Of a DNA stretch of 64,000 bases, positions 16,679 to 25,853 are shown piece by piece. How positions within the stretch are numbered: position 1 is the stretch's first letter; every line of letters begins with the position of its first letter. Position numbers and translations under genes: made by a program. The DNA is from Paludibacteraceae bacterium. GTDB lineage: Bacteria > Bacteroidota > Bacteroidia > Bacteroidales > Paludibacteraceae. The stretch spans positions 1 to 64,000 of the forward strand of contig JAKSKV010000009.1 of assembly GCA_024401555.1 (NCBI GenBank), written 5' to 3'. The notes below the pieces were generated by a model. The model worked only from the letters and a program-made list of their open reading frames with translations, did not search any database and was not told the DNA's origin.

Positions 16679-17491
16679 TTAGATATTATTTGTTGTATAA
16701 CTTTGTTTTAGTTTCTTGATAATTTTATCCGCACGATCAGTTATGACTGATGTGGAATGTCCTATGAAAAGTTCTATTATGGTGGAATAGATTTCGGATG
16801 AGGTTCCTTTTTTTATGTGTTGTCTCATTGACAATGGTGGAATCAGGGGTTGGTCATATCCGTAATAGCCGTCAATCAAGAGATCCTCAAGCCATTCTCC
16901 AAAACCTGATTCATAACCTTTGTACCGGTCAAAAGCAAATCCATTTGCATCCATGAGAGGTGTAAATTTCTCATGGTAGCTTTCCTCATATAGATATTTT
17001 TTGACTGCATGAGTGAATGGAGGGAAGAAGTCATTCCAGAGTGAACTTCTCATCAGGTTAAGAGTCTTGGTCGTTTTGATGTTTGGTAGAGGAACCATAT
17101 TGCCGATGGTATGGTAAGTGTGGATGAACTCGTGGATTTTTTTGCAAAGATCAGGCGTTAGATTGAAGTGGTCCTCGCACTCGGCATGACCTTCCTCAAA
17201 CGTTCCCATGAGGGTCTTGAATGAGTTTATCGTGTCTCCGCGATAGATCCTGCGATCAAACTTCTCCATTGATAGACCATCGTATGCATTGGGGAAGGCC
17301 AGGACATAAACTGCTCGTGCTACATTGGTGTCGTCACAGTCAAAGTTCCTTCCAGGACATCCCAACTCAGAATCTCCTTTAAGTTTGATCAGGTCAAACG
17401 TCTTGATGTTGCATAGATTTCCATGCAAGTATCTTTCTGTAAAAGTTTCAAGAATCTTTTGGGCTCTTATGTCAGATCCTATTCGTGTCAT
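16679..17491 (-). CDS. conserved hypothetical protein (270 aa)
   Basis: I do not assign a family. The protein is mostly soluble and mixed helical, with a cysteine pair in ELGCPGRNFDCDD, a motif YRGDTINSFKTLMGTF, and YHTIGNMVPLPN in the middle, then a WNDFFPPFTHAVKKY segment. No signal peptide or membrane segment is visible. Its base composition is AT-rich again, unlike the four genes before it on the map. It stands alone, with 92 bases to the acetyltransferase start and 163 bases to tsaD. Confidence 0.7.
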   Translation of the reverse strand: MTRIGSDIRAQKILETFTERYLHGNLCNIKTFDLIKLKGDSELGCPGRNFDCDDTNVARAVYVLAFPNAYDGLSMEKFDRRIYRGDTINSFKTLMGTFEEGHAECEDHFNLTPDLCKKIHEFIHTYHTIGNMVPLPNIKTTKTLNLMRSSLWNDFFPPFTHAVKKYLYEESYHEKFTPLMDANGFAFDRYKGYESGFGEWLEDLLIDGYYGYDQPLIPPLSMRQHIKKGTSSEIYSTIIELFIGHSTSVITDRADKIIKKLKQSYTTNNI

Positions 17492-17568
17492 GGTTTATAA
17501 GGGATAGTCCCTTTGTTATAAAGTTAACCAATTATTCATGTGGTTTTTGACTCTAAGGAACAAAAGAG

Positions 17569-17606
17569 AACGCCAGCCGATTGGTATTAGACCATTGACT
17601 GGCGTT
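17569..17606 (-). terminator. probable terminator after tsaD
   Basis: AACGCCAG and CTGGCGTT (8 bp) flank a 22-base loop. On the minus strand the stem is followed by CTCTTTTG, a weak T-run. It lies 49 bases beyond the tsaD stop. Confidence 0.5.
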
Positions 17607-17654
17607 TGTTAAATGTTTGTATCCTTTTACATCATTGCCTTTTTTATTGCAATG

Positions 17655-18671
17655 TTACATATTCACCTTGGAGAATGGCGGTAGACTGATGTCGCAGAAG
17701 TCTCCGTCGAGGTATTTGTAATAACCTGCGATGGCAACCATGGCGCCATTGTCGGTGGTGTAGGAGAATTTAGGGATGTGGATCTTCCAATGGTAACGTC
17801 TGGCGTGGTCCTCGAATGCTGCGCGTAGGCCCGAATTGGCGGATACACCTCCTGCTACAGCCACCTCGTTGATACCATAATCTTTGACCGCCTTTCGGAG
17901 TTTGGCCATCAGGATCTCAATGACTGTGCTTTGAAGCACGGCGCAGAGATCATTTTTACGCTCCTCCACGAAATTAGGGTTTTTCTGGATCTCATCGCGG
18001 AGAAGGTAGAGAAAGGAGGTCTTTAGTCCACTGAAACTGTAATCGTAATCCGCGATGTGGGGCTTGTGTAGGGTAAATGCCTTTGGATCGCCCTCCTTGG
18101 CGAGTCGGTCGATCACAGGTCCGCCAGGGTAGGGAAGTCCCATCACTTTGGCGCACTTGTCGAAAGCCTCTCCTGCGGCGTCGTCGATGGTTTGCCCAAT
18201 GATCTCCATCTCTTTGTAACTCTTTACCAAAACTATTTGGGAGTTTCCTCCCGAAACCAAAAGGCATATGAAGGGGAATTGAGGCAACTCCTTCTGCTCA
18301 TCTTTGGTCTGGATAAAGTGGGCGAGGATATGCGCCTGAAGGTGGTTTACATCCACCAACGGAATGTTCAACGCCAAAGAGAATCCCTTGGCGAAAGAGG
18401 TGCCGACCAAAAGGGAACCCATCAAACCGGGGCCTCTGGTGAAGGCGATGGCGTTGAGATCCTCTTTGCGGATGCCGGACTGCTTGATGGCCTCGGATAC
18501 CACGGGGATGATATTTTGTTGATGTGCGCGTGAAGCGAGTTCAGGAACGACACCACCATAGGCTTCGTGTACCTTTTGGCTTGCGGTCACGTTGGAGAGC
18601 AAGAAACCGTCGCTGATGACTGCGGCCGATGTGTCGTCGCAAGAGGATTCGATCGCTAATATGTTTACCAT
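17655..18671 (-). CDS. tsaD: tRNA N6-threonylcarbamoyladenosine transferase TsaD (338 aa)
   Basis: Catalytic subunit of the complex that transfers threonylcarbamoyl to A37 of ANN-decoding tRNAs. The ASKHA-fold signatures are present: N-terminal ILAIESSCDDTSAAV, the metal-binding pair HLQAH (HxxxH), LLVSGGNSQI, and GGVSANSGLR near the C-terminus. Length matches the family (about 335-345). ATG 18671 begins the conserved first strand. The gene stands alone and points away from the large secreted protein gene upstream. Confidence 0.97.
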   Translation of the reverse strand: MVNILAIESSCDDTSAAVISDGFLLSNVTASQKVHEAYGGVVPELASRAHQQNIIPVVSEAIKQSGIRKEDLNAIAFTRGPGLMGSLLVGTSFAKGFSLALNIPLVDVNHLQAHILAHFIQTKDEQKELPQFPFICLLVSGGNSQIVLVKSYKEMEIIGQTIDDAAGEAFDKCAKVMGLPYPGGPVIDRLAKEGDPKAFTLHKPHIADYDYSFSGLKTSFLYLLRDEIQKNPNFVEERKNDLCAVLQSTVIEILMAKLRKAVKDYGINEVAVAGGVSANSGLRAAFEDHARRYHWKIHIPKFSYTTDNGAMVAIAGYYKYLDGDFCDISLPPFSKVNM

Positions 18672-18765
18672 AGTAGTTTGCTTTTTTCTGACGCAATTAT
18701 TTTGCGGTGCGAAATTACAAAATATTTAAGAATAATCTTCCTCTTGCCACAATTACTTGCCTTTA

Positions 18766-21063
18766 TCAGCGTATCAAAGTGACATGGCCTTTGTAAAGCT
18801 TGTCTGATTCGATCGCATGTATGATGTACCAGTAGTCGGACGATGGCAGATCGTTGCCTTGGGAGTCTTTACCGTCCCAAGCATTATCTAGGTTATCGTA
18901 ACCTTCGATCTTGCGGAGCAACTTGCCGAATCGGTCGTAAATCCATACGGTGATTTTCTCGAAAACTTCCGCGTTTTGAATGGTCCATGTGTCGCGTGTG
19001 CCGTCATCGTTAGGCGAAATATATTCCGCAGGGATTAACTCTGGATAATTCTGTATGCCATATTTCACATTTAGGATGGCGATACTGTCGCATCCATTGC
19101 TTCCGGTATAAACCTTTTTGTAGGTGCCCGATTTCTCGATGATCTCGTCGTCGAATTGGAAGGTTTCGCCGAAGATGATTTCCACCTCTTGGGTGCTCTC
19201 CTGGATTTTGTTGATCTCAACCGTTGTGGTGATTGTTTGCGCCAAGGTGTTGTTGACCATTACCTTCAAGGTGTAGGTTCCCTTGTCTTTGATGTTGACC
19301 GCGTTTTTGCGAGGTTCCATTTCTGTAGAGGAGAATCCATTCGGACCCGACCATGAGAATGTGACGTTGTCAGCGACGTTATCTGTGGTGAATTGTAGTG
19401 TTTCACCTTCGCATAGCGGTCCGTTGTTTTCGATGGAGATAGGATCGAACTCTTTGACGGAAAGGTGGAGTGTCACTGTACTGTCGCATCCTGTCACTTT
19501 GCTTGGGAATGTTTCTGTGTAGGTGCCTGACTCTGTGAGCTTTTCTCCTCCTAACATATAGTACTGTCCGAAGTCGATCTCTTCTGTAAGGGTAATCTCC
19601 TGTTTGGTGTTTACGATAACTTCGCTGCTGATTGGTGCGGAGGCCATTCCGTTGACATCCATGACAAGGGTGTAAGTTCCCGACATATCTTCGCTTGCGT
19701 TAGGGAGCGTGATTTTTTTCGAGGAGGAGGAGAATCCGTTAGGACCTGTCCAAGAGAACGTTGAACCGTTCGGTGCATTGGCGGCCTCCAATACGATATC
19801 ATCTCCCTCGCAGAATGGCCCTTGGTTGATGATGGTAGGATCCACACCCATCAAGCTCAATGTGAGTGTCACGACGCTGTCGCATCCTGTCGCCTGGCTT
19901 ACAAAGGTGTGGGTATAGGTGCCTGCTTTGTCGTAACTCTCTCCTCCGAACAGGTAGGAGTCTCCGGCTGTGATGCTCTTCTCTATTGCGACGTGTTGAG
20001 GCTTATTCACGACGACTTCCACTGTTACCTCAGGTGAGTTATGGTTGTTGGCTGTCATTACCACGGAGTAGGATCCTGCGTGTTCCACGGTAGCTTGGGG
20101 AATGACTGGGTTTTGTTCTGTGGAGGAGAATCCGTTAGGACCTATCCAAGAGAAAGTCGCATCTTTAGGTGCGTTGCTGACACCCAACTGGATGGTTTCT
20201 CCTTCGCAATAGGGACCGGTTGTATAGGCATCGACAATGATGGCGCAGTTTGTGGTGGCGGTTCCGTAAGACTTGTTGAAGGAGATGGTACCTGGCATTT
20301 GGGAGTAGTTGGTGATCAGGAGAATGTACCATTCCCCTGGTTGGGCATTGGGAATATAGCATATCTCCTTGCTGCTGGTACTATAGCTGCAATCTACCAT
20401 CGTTTTGCGCGGATATTCGTCCCAGTAACCACGGAAACATGGGTTGCTTATGTCGAACATGGCGGGATCGTCTGGTACTTTAATGTTGGCATTTCGCACC
20501 TTCTCTTCGTAGCATACGTCCACCTCGTCGTAAAGCGTCCAATCCCAATCGTCGTTGTTAGTTATGATTGAGTCGAAACATGCATCGTAGAAATCGTCTA
20601 GTACTTGGTTCAACGAATCCAAGGTCCTTTTGTAGTCTGGATATTTTTCGTAACAATTTATGTCCTCTGGCATTTCCGGCACATCATCGAAGATGGATGA
20701 CGCGATATCAAAAACGGACGGGTTCTTCTGGATGTAATCCAGTACCTCCATCTTGTTTTTCCCTGTAAAAGGGCCGAAACAGGCGAAGTCGATATCCTGT
20801 TCTTCCGAGTGGCTGATAAAGATGCCCATTTCGCCGCCTTGGTCAATTTGCATAGCGAACCATTGAGGGGAGGGGGTGCTTTCCAAACATCCCACACCGA
20901 GCCAGAAGGCTTGCTCATCACTTGTTCCTGCTGGATAATTGATGCCTAATTCATTATCATCCGTACAGAAGGTGACCAAGTCTTCGGGAGAATCAAGACT
21001 TGAGGCGAATGAGAATACACACGAACACAAAAAACAAAAAGCAACTAACACTAATTTTCGCAT
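18766..21063 (-). CDS. secreted repeat protein with type B T9SS C-terminal domain (765 aa)
   Basis: A signal peptide (MRKLVLVAFCFLCSCVFSFA) is followed by about 280 residues of unassigned acidic, Asp- and Cys-containing sequence. Then two kinds of unit alternate three times: an Ig/PKD-like unit with GPxCEG...SWxGPNGFSS, and a shorter unit ending in GCDSxVTLxLSV. The last 90 residues (ISPNDDGTRDTW, VWIYDRFGKLL, WDGKDSQGNDLPSSDYWY) are the gliding-motility-associated / CHU-type C-terminal domain, the type B signal of the type IX secretion system. The product is therefore expected on the cell surface or outside. Role unknown, possibly adhesion. The frame is open to 21120, but ATG 21063 gives the signal peptide. 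Confidence 0.85.
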   Translation of the reverse strand: MRKLVLVAFCFLCSCVFSFASSLDSPEDLVTFCTDDNELGINYPAGTSDEQAFWLGVGCLESTPSPQWFAMQIDQGGEMGIFISHSEEQDIDFACFGPFTGKNKMEVLDYIQKNPSVFDIASSIFDDVPEMPEDINCYEKYPDYKRTLDSLNQVLDDFYDACFDSIITNNDDWDWTLYDEVDVCYEEKVRNANIKVPDDPAMFDISNPCFRGYWDEYPRKTMVDCSYSTSSKEICYIPNAQPGEWYILLITNYSQMPGTISFNKSYGTATTNCAIIVDAYTTGPYCEGETIQLGVSNAPKDATFSWIGPNGFSSTEQNPVIPQATVEHAGSYSVVMTANNHNSPEVTVEVVVNKPQHVAIEKSITAGDSYLFGGESYDKAGTYTHTFVSQATGCDSVVTLTLSLMGVDPTIINQGPFCEGDDIVLEAANAPNGSTFSWTGPNGFSSSSKKITLPNASEDMSGTYTLVMDVNGMASAPISSEVIVNTKQEITLTEEIDFGQYYMLGGEKLTESGTYTETFPSKVTGCDSTVTLHLSVKEFDPISIENNGPLCEGETLQFTTDNVADNVTFSWSGPNGFSSTEMEPRKNAVNIKDKGTYTLKVMVNNTLAQTITTTVEINKIQESTQEVEIIFGETFQFDDEIIEKSGTYKKVYTGSNGCDSIAILNVKYGIQNYPELIPAEYISPNDDGTRDTWTIQNAEVFEKITVWIYDRFGKLLRKIEGYDNLDNAWDGKDSQGNDLPSSDYWYIIHAIESDKLYKGHVTLIR

Positions 21064-21330
21064 ATCCGTATTGATTAAGAGGATAAAGATCCTATTTCTG
21101 CACTTGGTTCTAACGACCATTTGCTGTTTTTATATTTTCCATGCAAATATAACTAATTATCACCTACTTTTTATGCGCTTGTGGACAAATAATGTTTTTA
21201 TGTCGATGGATATTCCCCTTTTATCGACGAAACCATTAGCGGAAACGCTGTTTATTTTTAGTTTCCTCTATTTGCAAAATACATTTTTTCTGCGGAAATT
21301 TGCATAAAAGGAATATGATTCTTTATAGTT

Positions 21331-22071
21331 ATGGATAATTTCGAAAAAGAGGAAAAAAAGAAAAGGGAGAACCCGTTGATCAGTCTATTGTTCAATATCG
21401 TTTTGCCCTTCTTTGTGTTGTCAAAATTGACTGCCGTCGATCGTTTGGGTCCTACCTACGGACTACTGCTGGCATTGGCATTCCCCACAATTTATTTTTT
21501 GTATGATTGGTTTAAAAACAAAAGCACCAGTTTCATCGCGATTCTTGGATTCGTGAGTGTTTTCTTGACAGGTGTGATCGGTATGTTGGAGTTGCCCAGC
21601 GAGTGGATTGCTTACAAGGAGGCTTCTGTGCCCTTCTTGATCGGTTGTGCCATATTAATCTCTTTGAAGACGAAATATCCTTTGGTCCGTAAAATGTTGT
21701 ACAACGATTCCATCATGGATGTGGCGCGAGTGGATGCGATTTTGGAAGAGAAGAATTGTCGTGGCGAATTTGATCGTGTTTTGGTCAATTCGTCTTGTTT
21801 GTTGGCGGCCTCATTTGGACTCTCCACTGTGACAAATTTCGGTTTAGCGAAATATTTGATCCACAGTCCATCTGGAACGGAGGAATTTGCGCAGGAGTTG
21901 GCGCGAATGACTGCTTTGAGTTTCCCTGTCAACGCTTTGCCTGCGACCATTGTCATGATGTTCGCCCTTTGGTACCTAATCAAGCACCTTACTCGTCTTA
22001 CAGGCTTGAAAATGGAGGAGATGCTTGCCCCCGAGTTGAGGGAATCGCTCGCTGAGGATGATAAAAAGTAA
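21331..22071 (+). CDS. VC0807-like multi-pass membrane protein (246 aa)
   Basis: Five to six hydrophobic segments: LLFNIVLPFFVLSKL, YGLLLALAFPTIYFLYDW, FIAILGFVSVFLTGVIGM, FLIGCAILISL, an internal SCLLAASFGLSTV region and a C-terminal PATIVMMFALWYLIKHL. The NIVLPFFVLSKL...GPTYGLLLALAFP pattern belongs to the VC0807/IspZ-like membrane family. No enzyme function is established. It is 34 bases upstream of murF-alr in the same direction and probably co-transcribed. Confidence 0.7.
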   Translation: MDNFEKEEKKKRENPLISLLFNIVLPFFVLSKLTAVDRLGPTYGLLLALAFPTIYFLYDWFKNKSTSFIAILGFVSVFLTGVIGMLELPSEWIAYKEASVPFLIGCAILISLKTKYPLVRKMLYNDSIMDVARVDAILEEKNCRGEFDRVLVNSSCLLAASFGLSTVTNFGLAKYLIHSPSGTEEFAQELARMTALSFPVNALPATIVMMFALWYLIKHLTRLTGLKMEEMLAPELRESLAEDDKK

Positions 22072-22105
22072 TTGTTATAGAACCGATTATTGATAAGATT
22101 GGATT

Positions 22106-24574
22106 ATGTATAAAATTTCTGAAATAGCCGAGATGTCTGAGGGCCTTCTTGTCGGAAGACCGGATTCAGAAGTGAGTAGAATATTGATGGATAGCCGTCT
22201 CTTGTCCTTTCCCGAAGAGACGCTTTTTGTGGCGGTCAAATCAAGCCGCGACGATGGACACAAATACATAGAGGAACTTTATCGACGCAATGTCCGCAAC
22301 TTTATGATCTCTGCGGAGGCATCCTCTTTTGCGGAGTGTAAGGATGCGAATTTCATCGTGGTGAAGGATACGGTGAAGGCTTTGCAACGATTGACGGCTA
22401 AGCATAGGAGTCGTTTCAGCGTGCCTGTGGTCGGCATTACTGGTAGCAATGGAAAGACCATCGTGAAGGAGTGGTTGTACCAGCTTCTGCATGAGGATTA
22501 CAACATAACCCGTTCGCCTCGTAGTTATAACTCTCAGATTGGTGTGCCGTTGTCTGTTTGGGAGATGAGCGGTGAGACCAATTTGGCTCTATTCGAAGTG
22601 GGTATCTCCCAGATGGATGAGATGGCTAATTTGGCGCCAATTGTGAAGCCTACCATCGGCTTGTTCACCAATTTAGGAGAGGCGCACCAGGAGAATTTCG
22701 CCTCCTTGAAACAGAAGTGTTTAGAGAAGATGAAACTCTTCGAAAATTGCGGTATTATCATCTATGGCAAGGACGATAAATTGGTGGATATCTGTGCGCA
22801 GCAGATGCATCCCCAAGCGCAGTTCATTACCTATGGCAGACAAAAGGGGGCAACCCTTCAGGTCGTTTCTGAATCTTTCGTGGGCAATAGCGCTACCCAG
22901 ATCAATTATCTATACAATGGCAAGGAGTATAGCTTCACCATTCCATTTACCGATTATGCTTCGATAGATAATGCTTTACACTGCGCTTGTCTCTTGCATG
23001 CCTTGTCTATGGACGGCAAGGAGATCGCCAAGCGAATGGCGAGCCTTGAGGCGGTGGCCATGCGTATGGAGGTGAAGGATGGCGAAAAGGGTTGTCTGTT
23101 GATCAACGACAGCTACAATTCGGATGTGAATTCCTTGAGCATCGCCTTGGATTTCTTGGGCCAGCAAGCCACTGCCAAAAGCATGAGCAAGACTCTGGTG
23201 CTTTCAGATATCTTCCAGTCGGGTAAGGAGCCAGATGAACTCTACTGTTGCGTGGCGGAGTTGGTGGAGAAGAAGCATGTGGAGCGATTCATTGGTATTG
23301 GTGCGGATATCTCAAAATACGAGAAGTGTTTCAATGTACCTCAGAAGTTCTTCTATCCTGATACGGATGCCTTTATGCGGCATATCGAGTCGTTTGGCTT
23401 TGAGAACGAGGCGATTTTGCTGAAGGGTTCCCGCAAGTTCCATTTTGAGACGATTACCGATAAGTTAGCCAAAGTGGTGCACGAGACGGTATTGGAGGTG
23501 AACCTAACTGCGCTGGTGAATAATTTCAACTATTTCCGATCTTTCCTCAAACCGGGTACCAAAATCATGAGTATGGTGAAGGCCAATGCTTATGGAAGTG
23601 GCGACATCGAGGTGGCTCGTACCTTGCAACAGAATGGATGCGACTACTTGGCGGTGGCGGTGGCTGACGAGGGCGCAGTGTTGAGACGAGAGGGTATCCA
23701 TATCCCTATTGTGGTGATGAATCCGGAACCTAATAGTTTCTTGAAGATATTTGAAAATAACTTGGAACCGGAGGTGTATAGTTTCGCCCTTCTGAAACGG
23801 ATGATTTCGGAGGCGGAAAAGTTGGGCATCACCGATTATCCGATTCATTTGAAGATGGATACGGGTATGCACCGTTTGGGTTTTGAATTGAAGGACTTGG
23901 ATGAGTTGATTGCCTTGTTGAAGTCTCAGAAGTGCGTGAAGCCTCGTTCGGTGTTCTCTCACTTGGTGGGTTCTGATGATGCGATCTTCGATGATTTCAC
24001 CCAGAAACAGATTTCTCTCTTCTCTGAGATGAAGCAGCGACTTTTCGATGCCTTCCCATATAAGATCATGGCCCATATCCTGAATTCTGCGGGTATTGAG
24101 CGATTCAGTGACTTCCAATTCGATATGGTCCGTTTGGGCATCGGACACTATGGTATGAGTGCCGTAGACTCCAGTCGTTTGGAGGAGGTTTGTACCTTGA
24201 AGACCAATATTCTCCAAATCCGAAAAGTGGTGGCCTCCGATACGGTAGGATATAGCCGAAAGGGTACTTTGACGCGTGATTCCATTATTGGCGCCATCCC
24301 GATTGGTTATGCGGATGGTTTCAACCGTAAGTTAGGTAACCGCAACGGTAAGGTTTTGGTCAACGGATGTTTTGCGCCGATTGTGGGTAATGTATGTATG
24401 GATGTCTGTATGATTGATTTGACCGATGTGCCGAATGTGAAGGAGGGGGACACTGTCATCCTCTTCGGTAAGGGACATCCGATCCAAGGGGTGGCGGATA
24501 CTTTGGGTACCATCTCCTATGAGGTCTTGGCGGGCATCTCCAAGCGTGTGAAACGTGTCTATTACCGAGAGTAG
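22106..24574 (+). CDS. murF-alr: bifunctional MurF / alanine racemase (822 aa)
   Basis: Joins UDP-MurNAc-tripeptide to D-Ala-D-Ala and also makes D-alanine, two linked steps of peptidoglycan synthesis in the cytosol. The N-terminal part (1 to about 455) is MurF: ITGSNGKTIVKEW ATP loop near residue 112-124, LFEVGISQMDEM, and NDSYNSDVNS. The C-terminal part (about 460-822) is a fold III PLP racemase: the PLP lysine in MVKANAYGSGD is Lys492, followed by MDTGMHRLGF and the catalytic-tyrosine region GYSRKGTL with IGYADGF. This fusion is typical of Bacteroidota. The strict motifs in both halves indicate both activities are intact. Confidence 0.96.
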   Translation: MYKISEIAEMSEGLLVGRPDSEVSRILMDSRLLSFPEETLFVAVKSSRDDGHKYIEELYRRNVRNFMISAEASSFAECKDANFIVVKDTVKALQRLTAKHRSRFSVPVVGITGSNGKTIVKEWLYQLLHEDYNITRSPRSYNSQIGVPLSVWEMSGETNLALFEVGISQMDEMANLAPIVKPTIGLFTNLGEAHQENFASLKQKCLEKMKLFENCGIIIYGKDDKLVDICAQQMHPQAQFITYGRQKGATLQVVSESFVGNSATQINYLYNGKEYSFTIPFTDYASIDNALHCACLLHALSMDGKEIAKRMASLEAVAMRMEVKDGEKGCLLINDSYNSDVNSLSIALDFLGQQATAKSMSKTLVLSDIFQSGKEPDELYCCVAELVEKKHVERFIGIGADISKYEKCFNVPQKFFYPDTDAFMRHIESFGFENEAILLKGSRKFHFETITDKLAKVVHETVLEVNLTALVNNFNYFRSFLKPGTKIMSMVKANAYGSGDIEVARTLQQNGCDYLAVAVADEGAVLRREGIHIPIVVMNPEPNSFLKIFENNLEPEVYSFALLKRMISEAEKLGITDYPIHLKMDTGMHRLGFELKDLDELIALLKSQKCVKPRSVFSHLVGSDDAIFDDFTQKQISLFSEMKQRLFDAFPYKIMAHILNSAGIERFSDFQFDMVRLGIGHYGMSAVDSSRLEEVCTLKTNILQIRKVVASDTVGYSRKGTLTRDSIIGAIPIGYADGFNRKLGNRNGKVLVNGCFAPIVGNVCMDVCMIDLTDVPNVKEGDTVILFGKGHPIQGVADTLGTISYEVLAGISKRVKRVYYRE

Positions 24575-24599
24575 GGGGCAGATCAATAATTTGCATAGA

Positions 24600-24637
24600 A
24601 AAAGCCGGAATGTTCCTATGGAAGCATCCCGGCTTTT
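24600..24637 (+). terminator. terminator after murF-alr
   Basis: AAAAGCCGG and CCGGCTTTT pair, with a further ATG/CAT pairing inside. It lies 25 bases after the stop and, because of the A and T runs, could act in both directions. Confidence 0.75.
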
Positions 24638-24727
24638 GGTCTATGAGGACAATTTTTACCCAATCAAATCATCCTGTGCTGTTACCTTGTTTTCTTCGCC
24701 TGACAAGACAATTGTCAAACCTGAATG

Positions 24728-25684
24728 TTAATGTTTTTGTGTCTTTATCCTACGTTGCAACGCCACTAATATACTTCGTTCAGCCATATCATTAAGTCCT
24801 TTGAATAGTATTTTTTCCTTTAACGATGCCAACGGAAAATCAATCAGTAGTTTAGCAATGCATTCGTCAGCAAAAGAGTTGGAAACAACATTGACACCAG
24901 TAAAGTCTAACGTTACTACTTCACCTTCGTTGATCAATGGACGAATTTGTTCACGGATTTTAGCTCCCATATCACGAGTGCCAAAGTCAGTGCCAAAATC
25001 CAAAAATTTGAAATTGAAGGTACTCTCTTCTCTATACCATAGTTCATCTAAAATATCAGTTTCCACAAATGCCTCATTATATTGCTCGTCAGCTTTTGTT
25101 CGATGTTCGACCACCTCGTTAGGATCAATCTCTTGGGATGTAGTAATCTCCATATATACGATAGTGCCTTGCCAAAAACCATTGTTAATGGTCTTTGCTG
25201 CTCCGTCTTTGTATATGAGTTTATGATTGCCTGAATGCAAAATGAAGCTGATCCCAATGTTTTTCATGAGGCGCGATGTGGCATAAAGTCCAAATCCCAT
25301 CCCCTTACCATCGGTCACGGTGTCTTGTATGCACATTAGCAAAGCATCTTCTTCGCTTATGTTGCGATATTTTTCGTTTTCTGCCAGCGAGGCTTGTATG
25401 CCCATTCCATCATCTGCCACCAGAACACGCAGAACATCTTTTTGGGCGTCAAAATGAGTGATAGCTGTGCCTAATGGTTTGCCAGAATGAATGTGCACAT
25501 TGTCCAGTATCTCGTAGAAACAATAACTCATGGCTTGGAGTACACTCACTTCTATTTCGAAATGAGCAGTCATTGTTTGAAGCACCTGCTTATAAACATC
25601 GTTAAGTGTTTGGGCATCAAAAACATCAATGGAGACATTCTCCGAATCTTGGAAATATTGTCTAAGAAGAAATGATACGTTCAT
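24728..25684 (-). CDS. histidine-kinase-like ATPase with STAS-like DUF4325 domain (318 aa)
   Basis: The first 200 residues are a GHKL ATPase like anti-sigma or MutL-type regulators: N-box YEILDNVHIHSG, the G1 box VADDGMGI, and DGKGMGFGLYATSRLM as G2. The last 100 residues (KFLDFGTDFGTRDMGAKIRE, VVTLDFTGVNVVSNSFADEC) match the STAS-like DUF4325 domain. There is no phospho-acceptor histidine domain, so it is not a classical sensor kinase. Together the two domains suggest a cytosolic partner-switching regulator. ATG 25684 is preferred to TTG 25711. It is 169 bases downstream of the giant hybrid regulator on the same strand, without an obvious promoter between. Confidence 0.75.
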   Translation of the reverse strand: MNVSFLLRQYFQDSENVSIDVFDAQTLNDVYKQVLQTMTAHFEIEVSVLQAMSYCFYEILDNVHIHSGKPLGTAITHFDAQKDVLRVLVADDGMGIQASLAENEKYRNISEEDALLMCIQDTVTDGKGMGFGLYATSRLMKNIGISFILHSGNHKLIYKDGAAKTINNGFWQGTIVYMEITTSQEIDPNEVVEHRTKADEQYNEAFVETDILDELWYREESTFNFKFLDFGTDFGTRDMGAKIREQIRPLINEGEVVTLDFTGVNVVSNSFADECIAKLLIDFPLASLKEKILFKGLNDMAERSILVALQRRIKTQKH

Positions 25685-25853
25685 GTTCTTGAATTCTGAT
25701 AAGCTTTGCAAAGATAGAAATTTATTTTCTCATCCCCTCCTCCCAATCGTCATAGATTTTTTTCTTCAAAGATTACCTTTTTTATTTCAACGCTTGAAAT
25801 ACCGGGATACTGGGTTATTTATTGTTCTTACCATAGTGTTTGGTTTGAATGGT

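Noticed and set aside
20041..20571. 176-codon frame opposite the secreted repeat protein
   Set aside because: Arises opposite the repeated Ig-like units; no signal or family features.
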